DNA of 22,079 nucleotides, taken from NCBI GenBank assembly GCA_964494015.1, contig CAZBQC010000012.1, positions 1 through 22,079 of the forward strand, read 5' to 3'. How positions within the stretch are numbered: the stretch's first letter is position 1; each line of letters starts with the position of its first letter. This document shows positions 6,398-13,336 of this stretch, in pieces. This stretch comes from CAZBQC01 sp964494015 (GTDB taxonomy: Bacteria; Bacillota_I; Bacilli_A; RF39; UBA660). The position numbers and the translations under genes are program-made. Under the pieces are notes generated by a model. The model searched no databases. It was not told where the DNA came from and worked only from the letters and a program-made list of their open reading frames with translations.

Positions 6398-8299
6398 ATG
6401 GCACTTAAATATGATGAAGAATCAATTAAAATTTTAGATGGACTAGATGCAGTTAGAAAAAGACCAGGTATGTATATTGGAAGTACTGACAAACGAGGTC
6501 TACATCATTTGGTTTGGGAAATTGTCGATAATTCCATCGATGAAGCCATTAATGGATTTGGTGACAAAATCATCGTCACCATCCATAAAGATAAAAGTAT
6601 CAGTATTGAGGATTTTGGGCGTGGCTTACCGGTTGGTCTACATTCAAGCGGCAAGAGTACTCCTGAAGTTATCTACGGTATTTTGCATGCTGGTGGCAAA
6701 TTTGAAGCTTCTGGTTATAAAGTAGCCGGAGGACTTCATGGAGTAGGGGCGAGTGTCGTCAATGCTTTATCAAAATGGTTAGAAGTAACCATTAAAAGAG
6801 ATAAAGGTGAGTACTTTATTCGTTTTGCCAATGGTGGACATGTTGAAGTGCCAATCAATAAAATTGGAACGACGAACCGTACGGGTACCAAAGTCCGTTT
6901 TATGCCTGATGACAGTATCTTCCCTAACATTAACGTCTCTTATACAACTATCTGTGAACGTATGCAGGAGTCAGCCTTTCTGATTAAAGGACTGACCATC
7001 GAAGTAATCGATGAAGAAGACGAAAAAAAGAGTATTTTTTATTACGAAAATGGCTTAGAAGCCTTTGTCGAATATTTAAATGAAGATAAAAATATCTTAC
7101 ATAAAGTAATTAATTTTTCAGGAACTCGTGAAGAAATTGAAGTCGATATTGCCATGCAGTACACCGATAACTACAACGAAAACATTATTTCGTTTGTCAA
7201 TAATATTAAAACGGTCGATGGTGGAAGCCACGAAATTGGTTTCAAAGCCGCCTTGACCCGTTGCTTTAATGATTATGCCAAAGAAAATAATTATTTTAAA
7301 GGTAAGGATAAGACCTTTGAAGGTAGCGACGTTCGAGAAGGATTAACGGCTATTATCAGCATTAAAATACCTGAAGCCTTACTGCAATTTGAAGGTCAAA
7401 CTAAGAGTAAGCTCGGAACACCGATTGCCCGTAACGTCGTCGAGAGTATTACTACGGAAAAACTTCAGTTCTTCCTAGAAGAAAACAAAAAAGTAGCCAC
7501 TGATATTATCGAGAAATCAGTCAAAAGCAAAATGGCAAGAGAAGCCGCCAAAAAAGCTCGCGAAGAAATTCGTAAAGGCAAGGGGAAAAATGGCAAAGAA
7601 CGAGCCTTATCTGGGAAATTGACCCCAGCTCAGACCCATGACCGAAAAAGAAACGAATTATTTATTGTCGAAGGAGACTCAGCAGGTGGTTCAGCTAAGC
7701 AGGGTAGAGATCGTAAATTCCAAGCGATCTTGCCACTTCGCGGTAAGGTTATCAACACTGAAAAAGCTCGACTTGAAGAACTCTTGAAAAATGAAGAAAT
7801 AAATACGATGATCTATACGATTGGAGCAGGAGTGGGCAGTGACTTTAATATCGATGAAATTGAATACAACAAAGTCATCATCATGACCGATGCCGATCAG
7901 GATGGCGCTCATATTCAGTGCCTTTTGTTAACCTTCTTTTATCGCTACATGAAACCATTACTTGAAACCGGTCATTTGTACATTGCCCAGCCACCATTAT
8001 TTAAAATCGTCGATGGTAAAGAGGTAAAGTATGCTTATACTCCTGAAGAAATGAAACAACTTATTGCCGATAAAAAATGTAATATTCAACGCTACAAAGG
8101 ACTAGGTGAAATGAATGCTTCTCAACTATGGGAAACGACGATGGATCCAAGTCGTCGAACCTTAATTAAAGTCACTATTTCGGATGCTGTCTTGGCCGAA
8201 AAAAGAGTCAGTATTTTAATGGGAGATAATGTTGAACCACGTAAAGAATGGATCGAAGAAAACGTCGAATTCTCAATGGAAGATGAATATAAAATCTAG
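6398..8299 (+). CDS. parE: DNA topoisomerase IV subunit B
   Basis: A 633-aa GHKL ATPase subunit of topoisomerase IV, which decatenates sister chromosomes together with ParC. Features: WEIVDNSIDEA with catalytic Glu41 and Mg-binding Asn45; ATP-lid glycine motifs GRGLPVG and GGLHGVGASVVNAL; a transducer domain; and a Toprim domain with EGDSAGGSA (Glu425) and the metal-binding DADQD (Asp498, Asp500). I call ParE rather than GyrB from LPLRGKVINTEKARLEELLKN and NTMIYTIGAGVGSDF, which match Gram-positive ParE, from EGQTKSKLGTP, and from the parC-type gene two genes downstream. Length fits. It is the first gene of a three-gene operon. Confidence 0.95.
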   Translation: MALKYDEESIKILDGLDAVRKRPGMYIGSTDKRGLHHLVWEIVDNSIDEAINGFGDKIIVTIHKDKSISIEDFGRGLPVGLHSSGKSTPEVIYGILHAGGKFEASGYKVAGGLHGVGASVVNALSKWLEVTIKRDKGEYFIRFANGGHVEVPINKIGTTNRTGTKVRFMPDDSIFPNINVSYTTICERMQESAFLIKGLTIEVIDEEDEKKSIFYYENGLEAFVEYLNEDKNILHKVINFSGTREEIEVDIAMQYTDNYNENIISFVNNIKTVDGGSHEIGFKAALTRCFNDYAKENNYFKGKDKTFEGSDVREGLTAIISIKIPEALLQFEGQTKSKLGTPIARNVVESITTEKLQFFLEENKKVATDIIEKSVKSKMAREAAKKAREEIRKGKGKNGKERALSGKLTPAQTHDRKRNELFIVEGDSAGGSAKQGRDRKFQAILPLRGKVINTEKARLEELLKNEEINTMIYTIGAGVGSDFNIDEIEYNKVIIMTDADQDGAHIQCLLLTFFYRYMKPLLETGHLYIAQPPLFKIVDGKEVKYAYTPEEMKQLIADKKCNIQRYKGLGEMNASQLWETTMDPSRRTLIKVTISDAVLAEKRVSILMGDNVEPRKEWIEENVEFSMEDEYKI

Positions 8300-8313
8300 A
8301 AAGAGGCTGTCTA

Positions 8314-8838
8314 ATGATTTTTGTCAAAGAAGATATCGAAACTATCTTAAATGAAATAATTGATTTTAGTTTACCAATTTACTATTTAATGACCAATCAT
8401 CATCTTGACATCGTCGATGTCAAAAATATTTTCTTGAAAAGCGATCTTGAACAGGCTACTCTTTCCTATCAAAGAGTTATCAGTTTAATCAAACCAGAGG
8501 ATTTTAAGGTAGCTAATGATTTCTATCGAAAAGAAACTACCAAACTAAACTGTATCGATCGAGTAATCGAGCAAAAAGAACATTTAAAAGGAATCAAAAA
8601 TATTGCCTTAAATCTAAGATTAGCTGATGAAATCATCAGTGAAAAAACTTATGAATGTTTTCTAAATATCACATATTTAGGTAAAATATTTAATTGGTTG
8701 ATGATCGAAAATAATCAACCACGAAATAAAAAATTTTTAGCTGAATATCAGAGATATTTATCTAAGATTCAAGATGCTAATGATCACTTGATAAATAGTG
8801 ACATTAACAACTATTACTATAAAAAAGTAGGTGCTTAA
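8314..8838 (+). CDS. Protein of unknown function between parE and parC, 174 aa
   Basis: I do not recognise this protein. It starts 14 nt after the parE stop with RBS AAGAGG (8301-8306). Its TAA is immediately followed by the parC ATG with no gap, so the three genes should be cotranscribed and ParC translation coupled to it. It is predicted mostly helical, without signal peptide or membrane span. It has an N-terminal acidic/hydrophobic helix (VKEDIETILNEIIDF), a central lysine/glutamate-rich helix around EQKEHLKGIKNIALNLRL, and a C-terminal YQRYLSKIQDANDHL. parE and parC are normally adjacent in Bacilli. Being embedded this tightly suggests a role linked to topoisomerase IV or simply operon capture; neither is shown by sequence. 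Confidence 0.85.
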   Translation: MIFVKEDIETILNEIIDFSLPIYYLMTNHHLDIVDVKNIFLKSDLEQATLSYQRVISLIKPEDFKVANDFYRKETTKLNCIDRVIEQKEHLKGIKNIALNLRLADEIISEKTYECFLNITYLGKIFNWLMIENNQPRNKKFLAEYQRYLSKIQDANDHLINSDINNYYYKKVGA

Positions 8839-11358
8839 ATGAAAGAAATATTGGAAAAAATCAATGATTATGCTCTTGAAGAGGTGATGGGGGAGAGATT
8901 TAAACGATACTCCAAATACATTATTCAAGATCGTGCTATCCCCGATGTCAGGGATGGATTAAAACCGGTACAACGAAGAATTCTCTATGCGATGCATCGA
9001 ACCAAAAATACCTATGATCATGATTACTTAAAAAGTGCTTCGACCGTCGGAGAGGTAATTGGCAAATATCATCCTCATGGCGATACTTCTATCTATGATG
9101 CCATGGTCAGGATGAGTCAAAATTGGAAAGCTAGATTACCACTAATCGATATGCAGGGGAATAATGGTAGTATCGATGGTGACAGTCCAGCTGCTTATCG
9201 TTATACGGAAGCCAGATTAGCCAAAATCAGTAATGAGCTGTTGCGCGATATCGACAAAAACACAATTATTTTTGCTCCCAATTTTGATGATAAACATCTC
9301 GAGCCAACTGTTTTACCAAGTCGCTTCCCAAATCTTTTAGTAAATGGCACCGCCGGTATCAGTGCCGGCTATGCTACTAATATTCCACCTCATAATTTAG
9401 GTGAAGTCATCGAGGCGACCATCTTCAGGATCGATAACCCTAACTCTCGCCTTGAGACCATCATGAATATTGTCAAAGGACCCGACTTTCCAACGGGTGG
9501 AATTATCGAAGGCCTCGACGGTATTAAAAATGCATATACAAGTGGACGAGGAAGAATTATTGTCAAAGCTAAAACTTTTTTTGAAGAAACCAAAGGTAAA
9601 AAAGCTCTTATCGTCAGTGAAATACCTTATGAAGGGAATAAATCCTTAATTGTCAGAAAAATTGATGAAATCAGGATCGATAAGAAGATCGATGGGATTG
9701 TTGAAGTTCGCGACGAATCAGATAAAGATGGCTTAAGAATTGCTATCGATCTAAAAAAAGAGGCCAACGAAGAGTTAATCTTAAATTATTTATTAAAAAA
9801 CACTGATCTTCAAATTTCCTATAATTTCAACATGATTGCTATCGTCAAACGAAGACCAAAGCTTTTGGGACTACTTGAAATCCTTGACGCCTATATCGCC
9901 CATCAAAAAGAAGTAATCACCAGAAGAAGTCAGTTTGATTTAGAAAGTTATAAAATTAAGTTTCATATTGCCGAAGGATTAGTTAAATGTATTTCGATAT
10001 TAGATGAAGTCATTAGAGTCATTAGAGCTAGTAAAAATAAAGCAGATTCAATTATAAACCTAGCCAAGACTTTTGGTTTTAGTGAAAGACAGGCTGAAGC
10101 CATTGTCATTCTACAATTATACCGACTATCCAATACCGATATTAAATTGTTGGAAGAAGAACTAAATAATTATCGTGACAATATTAATCGCTTAACTTTA
10201 ATCTTAAATGATGAGACTGTTTTTCGAAACTTGATGAAGGACGAATTAAGACAAATCAAGAAAGAGTATGCTCTACCTAGAATTACCGAAGTTAAAGAGG
10301 AAATCACCGAGATTAAAATTGATACCATCAATATGATTCCTAAAGAAGATGTCATCGTGTTAGTGACGAAAGATGGTTATGTCAAAAGAACTAGTTACCG
10401 AAGCTATATAGCCAATAAAGAAGAGCCACTTCTTAAGGACAACGACTACGTTTTAGGATTATTTGAATTAAATACTGTCGATACTGTTTTATTATTTACT
10501 AACTTAGGTAATTATTTATATGTACCAGTTCATATCATTCCCGATATTAAATGGAAAGAGTTAGGCAAACATATCAGTAATCTTATTAAATTAGAGGATG
10601 CTGAGGAAGTGATTTCAGCTATTCCAGTCACTGATTTTGATCAAAATACCAGTATTTTAATTGGTACTAAACATGGTATGATTAAAAGGACTAAACTTAG
10701 CGATTTTAAGATCAGTCGCTACAACAAAACCATCAGTTGCTTTAAGTTAAAGGAAGAGGACTCTGTCATCGCAGCTTTATTAACGGATTCATCAAATATT
10801 TTCATTGGTACTTTCAATGGTTATGGTTTATGGTTTGATATCAATGATGTTCCGGTGGTCGGACTAAAAACCAGTGGAGTTAAAGCCATTAATTTAAAGA
10901 GTGATTGCGTCGTCAATATCAGTATTTTTGATTCTCATGAATATGTTACAGTCATTACTGATAAAAATACAGCTAAAAGAGTTAAATTAAGTGAATTTGA
11001 TAAATCTAATCGTGCGAGACGTGGCTTAGTATTAGTCCGAGAGGTTAAAACCAAGCCATATCAGATCTTAAAGACTTTTGTCACCGATAATAAAGCGATG
11101 ATCGGTCTAAAATCAAGCAATAATATCGATTATATAAAAGTGACTGAAATACCGATTGCCGATCGTTATTCGACTGGTTCTTCGATTAGCAAGAACAATC
11201 TTGTCGATATCTTTGTCGCTAGTAATCTAATCAAAAAAGAAGATTTGTCTTTTGAAGAATCTTCTCGTCAAGAAGATATTAAACATTCTAAGTTGAAACC
11301 TTCGTTAAAAGAAATCGATGAACGACTATTTGATATTGACAAATACTTAAATAACTAG
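8839..11358 (+). CDS. parC: DNA topoisomerase IV subunit A
   Basis: An 839-aa DNA breakage-reunion subunit. The N-terminal winged-helix region contains RDGLKPVQRRILYAM and KYHPHGDTSIYDAM (quinolone-pocket helix). The catalytic tyrosine is Tyr122 in AAYRYTEARL. PSRFPNLLVNGTAGISAGYATNIPPHN and the tower and coiled-coil domains follow. The C-terminal third is the beta-pinwheel DNA-wrapping domain, with repeated blade patterns such as GTKHGMIKRT and VTKDGYVKRT. Assignment to ParC over GyrA rests on similarity to Gram-positive ParC (for example IIQDRAIPDVRDGLKPVQRR, MQGNNGSIDGD) and on linkage to parE. An RBS AGGTG is placed in the end of the preceding gene. Residue 83, the quinolone-contact Ser in many homologues, is Thr here. 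Confidence 0.95.
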   Translation: MKEILEKINDYALEEVMGERFKRYSKYIIQDRAIPDVRDGLKPVQRRILYAMHRTKNTYDHDYLKSASTVGEVIGKYHPHGDTSIYDAMVRMSQNWKARLPLIDMQGNNGSIDGDSPAAYRYTEARLAKISNELLRDIDKNTIIFAPNFDDKHLEPTVLPSRFPNLLVNGTAGISAGYATNIPPHNLGEVIEATIFRIDNPNSRLETIMNIVKGPDFPTGGIIEGLDGIKNAYTSGRGRIIVKAKTFFEETKGKKALIVSEIPYEGNKSLIVRKIDEIRIDKKIDGIVEVRDESDKDGLRIAIDLKKEANEELILNYLLKNTDLQISYNFNMIAIVKRRPKLLGLLEILDAYIAHQKEVITRRSQFDLESYKIKFHIAEGLVKCISILDEVIRVIRASKNKADSIINLAKTFGFSERQAEAIVILQLYRLSNTDIKLLEEELNNYRDNINRLTLILNDETVFRNLMKDELRQIKKEYALPRITEVKEEITEIKIDTINMIPKEDVIVLVTKDGYVKRTSYRSYIANKEEPLLKDNDYVLGLFELNTVDTVLLFTNLGNYLYVPVHIIPDIKWKELGKHISNLIKLEDAEEVISAIPVTDFDQNTSILIGTKHGMIKRTKLSDFKISRYNKTISCFKLKEEDSVIAALLTDSSNIFIGTFNGYGLWFDINDVPVVGLKTSGVKAINLKSDCVVNISIFDSHEYVTVITDKNTAKRVKLSEFDKSNRARRGLVLVREVKTKPYQILKTFVTDNKAMIGLKSSNNIDYIKVTEIPIADRYSTGSSISKNNLVDIFVASNLIKKEDLSFEESSRQEDIKHSKLKPSLKEIDERLFDIDKYLNN

Positions 11359-11361
11359 TAC

Positions 11362-11402
11362 AAATTACCTAATGAATGCATATAATTTATTAGGTGATTT
11401 TT
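11362..11402 (+). terminator. Hairpin combining parC terminator, -10-like hexamer and ylbD ribosome binding site
   Basis: A 16-bp stem pairs 11362-11377 with 11385-11400 (two G-T wobbles). Its core is ACCTAATGAAT with ATTTATTAGGT, the loop is GCATATA, and the T-run TTTTT (11398-11402) runs up to the ylbD ATG. It fits an intrinsic terminator for parC. The 3' arm contains GGTGAT (11393-11398, overlapping 11394), the SD of ylbD. A perfect TATAAT (11381-11386) lies across the loop. Architecture matches 5512-5545. Confidence 0.6.
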
Positions 11403-11777
11403 ATGTCGAAAGAAGCTTTTAAAACTTTCGTAAGAGATAATCCAAGCTTAGTTAATTATGTAAAAAATAATGAAATGACTTGGCAAAAATTCTATGAAAT
11501 GTATGATCTTTATGGATCAGATAACGAAATTTGGCAGAAGTATTTGAAATCAACTACCAGTAGCAGTGGTATTTTAAATAGTAATTTGACTCTGAAAGAG
11601 ATTATTGCCATGGCCAAAGGTTTTGATTTAGCTGCCGTTCAAAAGGGTTTAAGTTCTCTTGAGAGAGCAGTAGAAGTCATTCGTGATGTAACAGTTAAAA
11701 ATGTTACTGGAGAAGATTTGACTCGTAATAACAATAATTATGAGCCTCGTCCAATGTATAAATACTTTGAGGATTAA
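11403..11777 (+). CDS. ylbD: YlbD-family protein (putative coat protein family)
   Basis: A 124-aa cytosolic protein. The N-terminus, FKTFVRDNPSLVNYV followed by MTWQKFYEMYDLYG and EIWQKYL, matches the YlbD_coat family pattern: F-K-x-F-V-x-x-x-P-x-L-V, then T-W-Q-x-x-Y-E. Members are annotated as putative spore-coat proteins in Bacillus, but their role is poorly known. A middle helix (IIAMAKGFDLAAVQKGLSSL) and an acidic-aromatic tail ending PRPMYKYFED follow. I use ATG 11403; an in-frame GTG at 11394 falls inside the SD. It is followed by ylbE and ylbF, the same order as in B. subtilis, which is strong support. Confidence 0.8.
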   Translation: MSKEAFKTFVRDNPSLVNYVKNNEMTWQKFYEMYDLYGSDNEIWQKYLKSTTSSSGILNSNLTLKEIIAMAKGFDLAAVQKGLSSLERAVEVIRDVTVKNVTGEDLTRNNNNYEPRPMYKYFED

Positions 11778-11779
11778 TC

Positions 11780-11998
11780 ATGAGCTATGAAACAATTATT
11801 TATTTAAAAAGCAATCCCTTATTGACTAGATACTTAAGAGAAAATTCCTATTGGTATAAATATTTGAATCGGGGAGGTAATCCTAAACTATTAGAAGAAG
11901 AAATGCGTAGCAAATATAAAATTACAGCAGCCGATAAGATTGAAAAATTTAAAAATAATCTCATTATGATCAGTAATTTTATCGAAATTTTGAAATAA
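11780..11998 (+). CDS. ylbE: YlbE-like protein
   Basis: A 72-aa protein matching the YlbE-like pattern: an N-terminal Y-L-x-x-N-P-x-L-x-R-Y-L-R-E, then YWYKYLNRGGNP, and a C-terminal KIEKFKNNLIMISNFIEIL. The family is small, soluble and of unknown function. It begins 2 nt after the ylbD stop with a GAGG RBS (11769-11772) inside ylbD, so the two are translationally close. The position between ylbD and ylbF agrees with Bacillus. Confidence 0.8.
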   Translation: MSYETIIYLKSNPLLTRYLRENSYWYKYLNRGGNPKLLEEEMRSKYKITAADKIEKFKNNLIMISNFIEILK

Positions 11999-12013
11999 CT
12001 ATTAATGATTCTG

Positions 12014-12022
12014 TGTTATAAT
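12014..12022 (+). promoter_or_regulatory. Extended -10 promoter of ylbF
   Basis: TGTTATAAT (12014-12022), 17 bp before the ylbF ATG, with RBS AGAGGTAG between them. No -35 at proper spacing. The 5' leader would be very short, about 10 nt. Confidence 0.5.
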
Positions 12023-12038
12023 AACAAAAGAGGTAGCT

Positions 12039-12338
12039 ATGGTCGATCATAAATTAGAAATACTAGTACTTGACTTAATTGAATCTTTAGATGAAAATCC
12101 GTCAATAAAAGAAATCACATTAATTAAGGATAAATTGTATCAAAATAATAAATTAAAAGAACTTATTATTAATTATCAAAATGCTAATAATTATGAAACC
12201 AAAGTTAAGTTAAAAGAGGAGTTATATCAAAGTAAACTATTTAGAGATTTTAAAAATAATGAAATCGAAATTAATTATTTGATTATGGAAATAAATAATC
12301 TACTAAGTGATTTAAGGGATAGGAAAGGTTGTCAGTAA
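12039..12338 (+). CDS. ylbF: YlbF family regulator (Com_YlbF)
   Basis: A 99-aa, highly helical protein. In B. subtilis YlbF forms the Y-complex with YmcA and YaaT, which steers RNase Y-dependent mRNA maturation and affects competence, sporulation and biofilm formation. The pattern fits the family: a first helix of small length, then SIKEITLIKDKLYQNNKLKELI, a linker N-x-x-T-K-V-K-L-K-E-E-L-Y, then SKLFRDFKNNEIEINYLIMEIN and a C-terminal helix. It is shorter than the ~150-aa Bacillus protein and lacks its C-terminal extension. Support is chiefly the ylbD-ylbE-ylbF order plus helical pattern. YmcA, a related family, is the alternative. Confidence 0.75.
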   Translation: MVDHKLEILVLDLIESLDENPSIKEITLIKDKLYQNNKLKELIINYQNANNYETKVKLKEELYQSKLFRDFKNNEIEINYLIMEINNLLSDLRDRKGCQ

Positions 12339-12399
12339 TCTTTTTTATTTTGGTATAAAAAAAGACTATTATTAATAGCCTAAAAAGGATTACTTTTTT
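12334..12399. terminator. Bidirectional nested terminator between ylbF and the minus-strand gene
   Basis: Outer stem: 12334-12346 (AGTAATCTTTTTT) pairs with 12382-12394 (AAAAAGGATTACT), followed by T's on the plus strand, so it terminates ylbF. The ylbF stop codon lies in the left arm. Inner stem: 12364-12380, on the minus strand GGCTATT-AAT-AATAGTC followed by seven T's, a terminator for the opposing gene. Confidence 0.7.
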
Positions 12400-12889
12400 A
12401 TGATGTACAAGTTAACGATATATAATATACTTGACTATAATCATTTTTATCATGCGTTGCTTTATCACCTAAGGCACGATGATAATCTTTATTTTCGTAA
12501 CCAGTGTCTTCTTGTCGAGTAAAAATTACAATATCAAAATAACTGGCTTCAGCATTATTGTCAACTGTTTTAAAAAGTTCATCAAAACCCTTTAACATAG
12601 TTCCTACTGACCCACGAATCTCTTCTTTAATCTGAAATGAAACTATTGAAGACCAATCACTACCATTTTCTACTGAACTACAATCGCCTTCCATTATATA
12701 ATACTTTTGATTATCATTGATGACAATATCTTTACCGAGAATGGTAATTTTTTGATCTTTAAAGGGTATTTCAGTAATAGCTTTGTATACTTTCAATTCC
12801 TTATTAATCGACCTGATATATAAAACAGTTATAACAATTGCTATAATAAATACGCTAACACTAAAGACTAATAAAATATTTTTTTTCAA
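12398..12889 (-). CDS. Membrane-anchored protein of unknown function, 163 aa
   Basis: I do not recognise this protein. It begins with MKKN and a hydrophobic segment of about 20 residues (ILLVFSVSVFIIAIVITVLY), then a basic stop-transfer RSINKELK. It is therefore probably anchored by one N-terminal span, with the remaining ~130 residues outside the cell. No lipobox is seen. The outer part is acidic and contains two cysteines (GDCSS and the C-terminal LTCTS) that could pair. The start is TTG at 12887-12889, chosen because AGGAG stands about 7 nt upstream and the basic-hydrophobic signal begins there. A strong promoter precedes it and a terminator follows, so it is monocistronic. Confidence 0.75.
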   Translation of the reverse strand: MKKNILLVFSVSVFIIAIVITVLYIRSINKELKVYKAITEIPFKDQKITILGKDIVINDNQKYYIMEGDCSSVENGSDWSSIVSFQIKEEIRGSVGTMLKGFDELFKTVDNNAEASYFDIVIFTRQEDTGYENKDYHRALGDKATHDKNDYSQVYYISLTCTS

Positions 12890-12911
12890 GGGTCACTCCT
12901 CCATTAACATA

Positions 12912-12940
12912 ATTATACTAAACTATAATTTTAAAAGCAA
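12912..12940 (-). promoter_or_regulatory. Promoter of the membrane-anchored protein gene
   Basis: On the minus strand: TTGCTT (12935-12940), a 17-bp spacer, TATAAT (12912-12917). It is followed by the AGGAG RBS and TTG start at 12889. Confidence 0.65.
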
Positions 12941-13013
12941 TAAACAATATAAGATTATATAGACTATTGACATATATTTGTTAAAAACTCTATTAATATT
13001 TTAATAAATAGTT

Positions 13014-13019
13014 TATAAT
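13014..13019 (+). promoter_or_regulatory. -10 box upstream of the 59-aa gene
   Basis: TATAAT 15 bp before the ATG at 13035. An alternative upstream promoter, TTGACA (12967-12972) with an 18-bp spacer and TATTAA (12991-12996), is also possible. Confidence 0.4.
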
Positions 13020-13034
13020 ATAATTGGTGAGATA

Positions 13035-13214
13035 ATGAAACGTTTAAATAATCATGGATTTGCGGTCACAACGATGGTCTATAGTCTATTATTACTGGCA
13101 GTATTTATTATTTTTCTTATGTTAAAAAATACGGTCAGACAAAAAGAACTGGATGATGAATTTATCAAAAATGTCGAAACACAGTTAAATGAAAGTATTT
13201 TTAGTGGTAGTTAA
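13035..13214 (+). CDS. Small single-span protein with pilin-like N-terminus, 59 aa
   Basis: A frame from ATG 13035 to TAA 13212-13214 with a GGTGA RBS 5 nt upstream. The product has a short basic head MKRLNNHG, then FAVTTMVYSLLLLAVFIIFL as a single hydrophobic helix, then a charged tail with VRQKELDDEFIKNVETQLNE. The Asn-His-Gly-Phe junction resembles a class III prepilin cleavage site (Gly8/Phe9). However, the usual Glu at mature +5 is Thr13, so normal pilin assembly is doubtful. It may be a minor pseudopilin, a small membrane protein, or a membrane tether. It lies between the membrane-anchored protein gene (divergent) and the heat-shock operon. Confidence 0.7.
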   Translation: MKRLNNHGFAVTTMVYSLLLLAVFIIFLMLKNTVRQKELDDEFIKNVETQLNESIFSGS

Positions 13215-13251
13215 TAAACAACAAGAACTTTTTTTTTGTTTTAAAAAAATA

Positions 13252-13279
13252 TTAGCACTCATATATTGACAAGTGCTAA
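13252..13279 (+). promoter_or_regulatory. CIRCE operator (HrcA binding site), first copy, with variant spacing
   Basis: TTAGCACTC (13252-13260) and AAGTGCTAA (13271-13279). The CIRCE consensus is TTAGCACTC-N9-GAGTGCTAA. Here the outer 8-bp arms are perfect, the ninth pair is lost, and the spacer is one base longer. It overlaps the -35 of the hrcA promoter, as expected for repression by HrcA. Confidence 0.9.
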
Positions 13280-13294
13280 ACATAATATTATAAT
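13266..13294 (+). promoter_or_regulatory. Consensus SigA promoter of the hrcA operon
   Basis: TTGACA (13266-13271), a 17-bp spacer and TATAAT (13289-13294): a perfect consensus promoter. The -35 lies inside the first CIRCE, so a strong basal promoter is held down by HrcA. Confidence 0.9.
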
Positions 13295-13299
13295 AGATA

Positions 13300-13326
13300 T
13301 TAGCAATCGCATAATTTGATTGCTAG
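13300..13326 (+). promoter_or_regulatory. Second CIRCE-like inverted repeat overlapping the hrcA leader and RBS
   Basis: TTAGCAATC (13300-13308), N9, GATTGCTAG (13318-13326). Spacing is exactly canonical. At the seventh position of the left arm and the matching position of the right arm, C/G is replaced by A/T on both sides, keeping the symmetry; only the last base (G for A) breaks it. The right arm runs into the SD AGGAGG (13325-13330), so as RNA it could also fold over the RBS. Confidence 0.7.
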
Positions 13327-13336
13327 GAGGGTTTAA

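Noticed and set aside
13216..13242. A-rich/T-rich hairpin after the 59-aa gene as a terminator
   Set aside because: The stem is only about 6 AT-rich pairs (AAACAA/TTGTTT) with a long T stretch inside the loop; too weak to call, although some termination there is possible.
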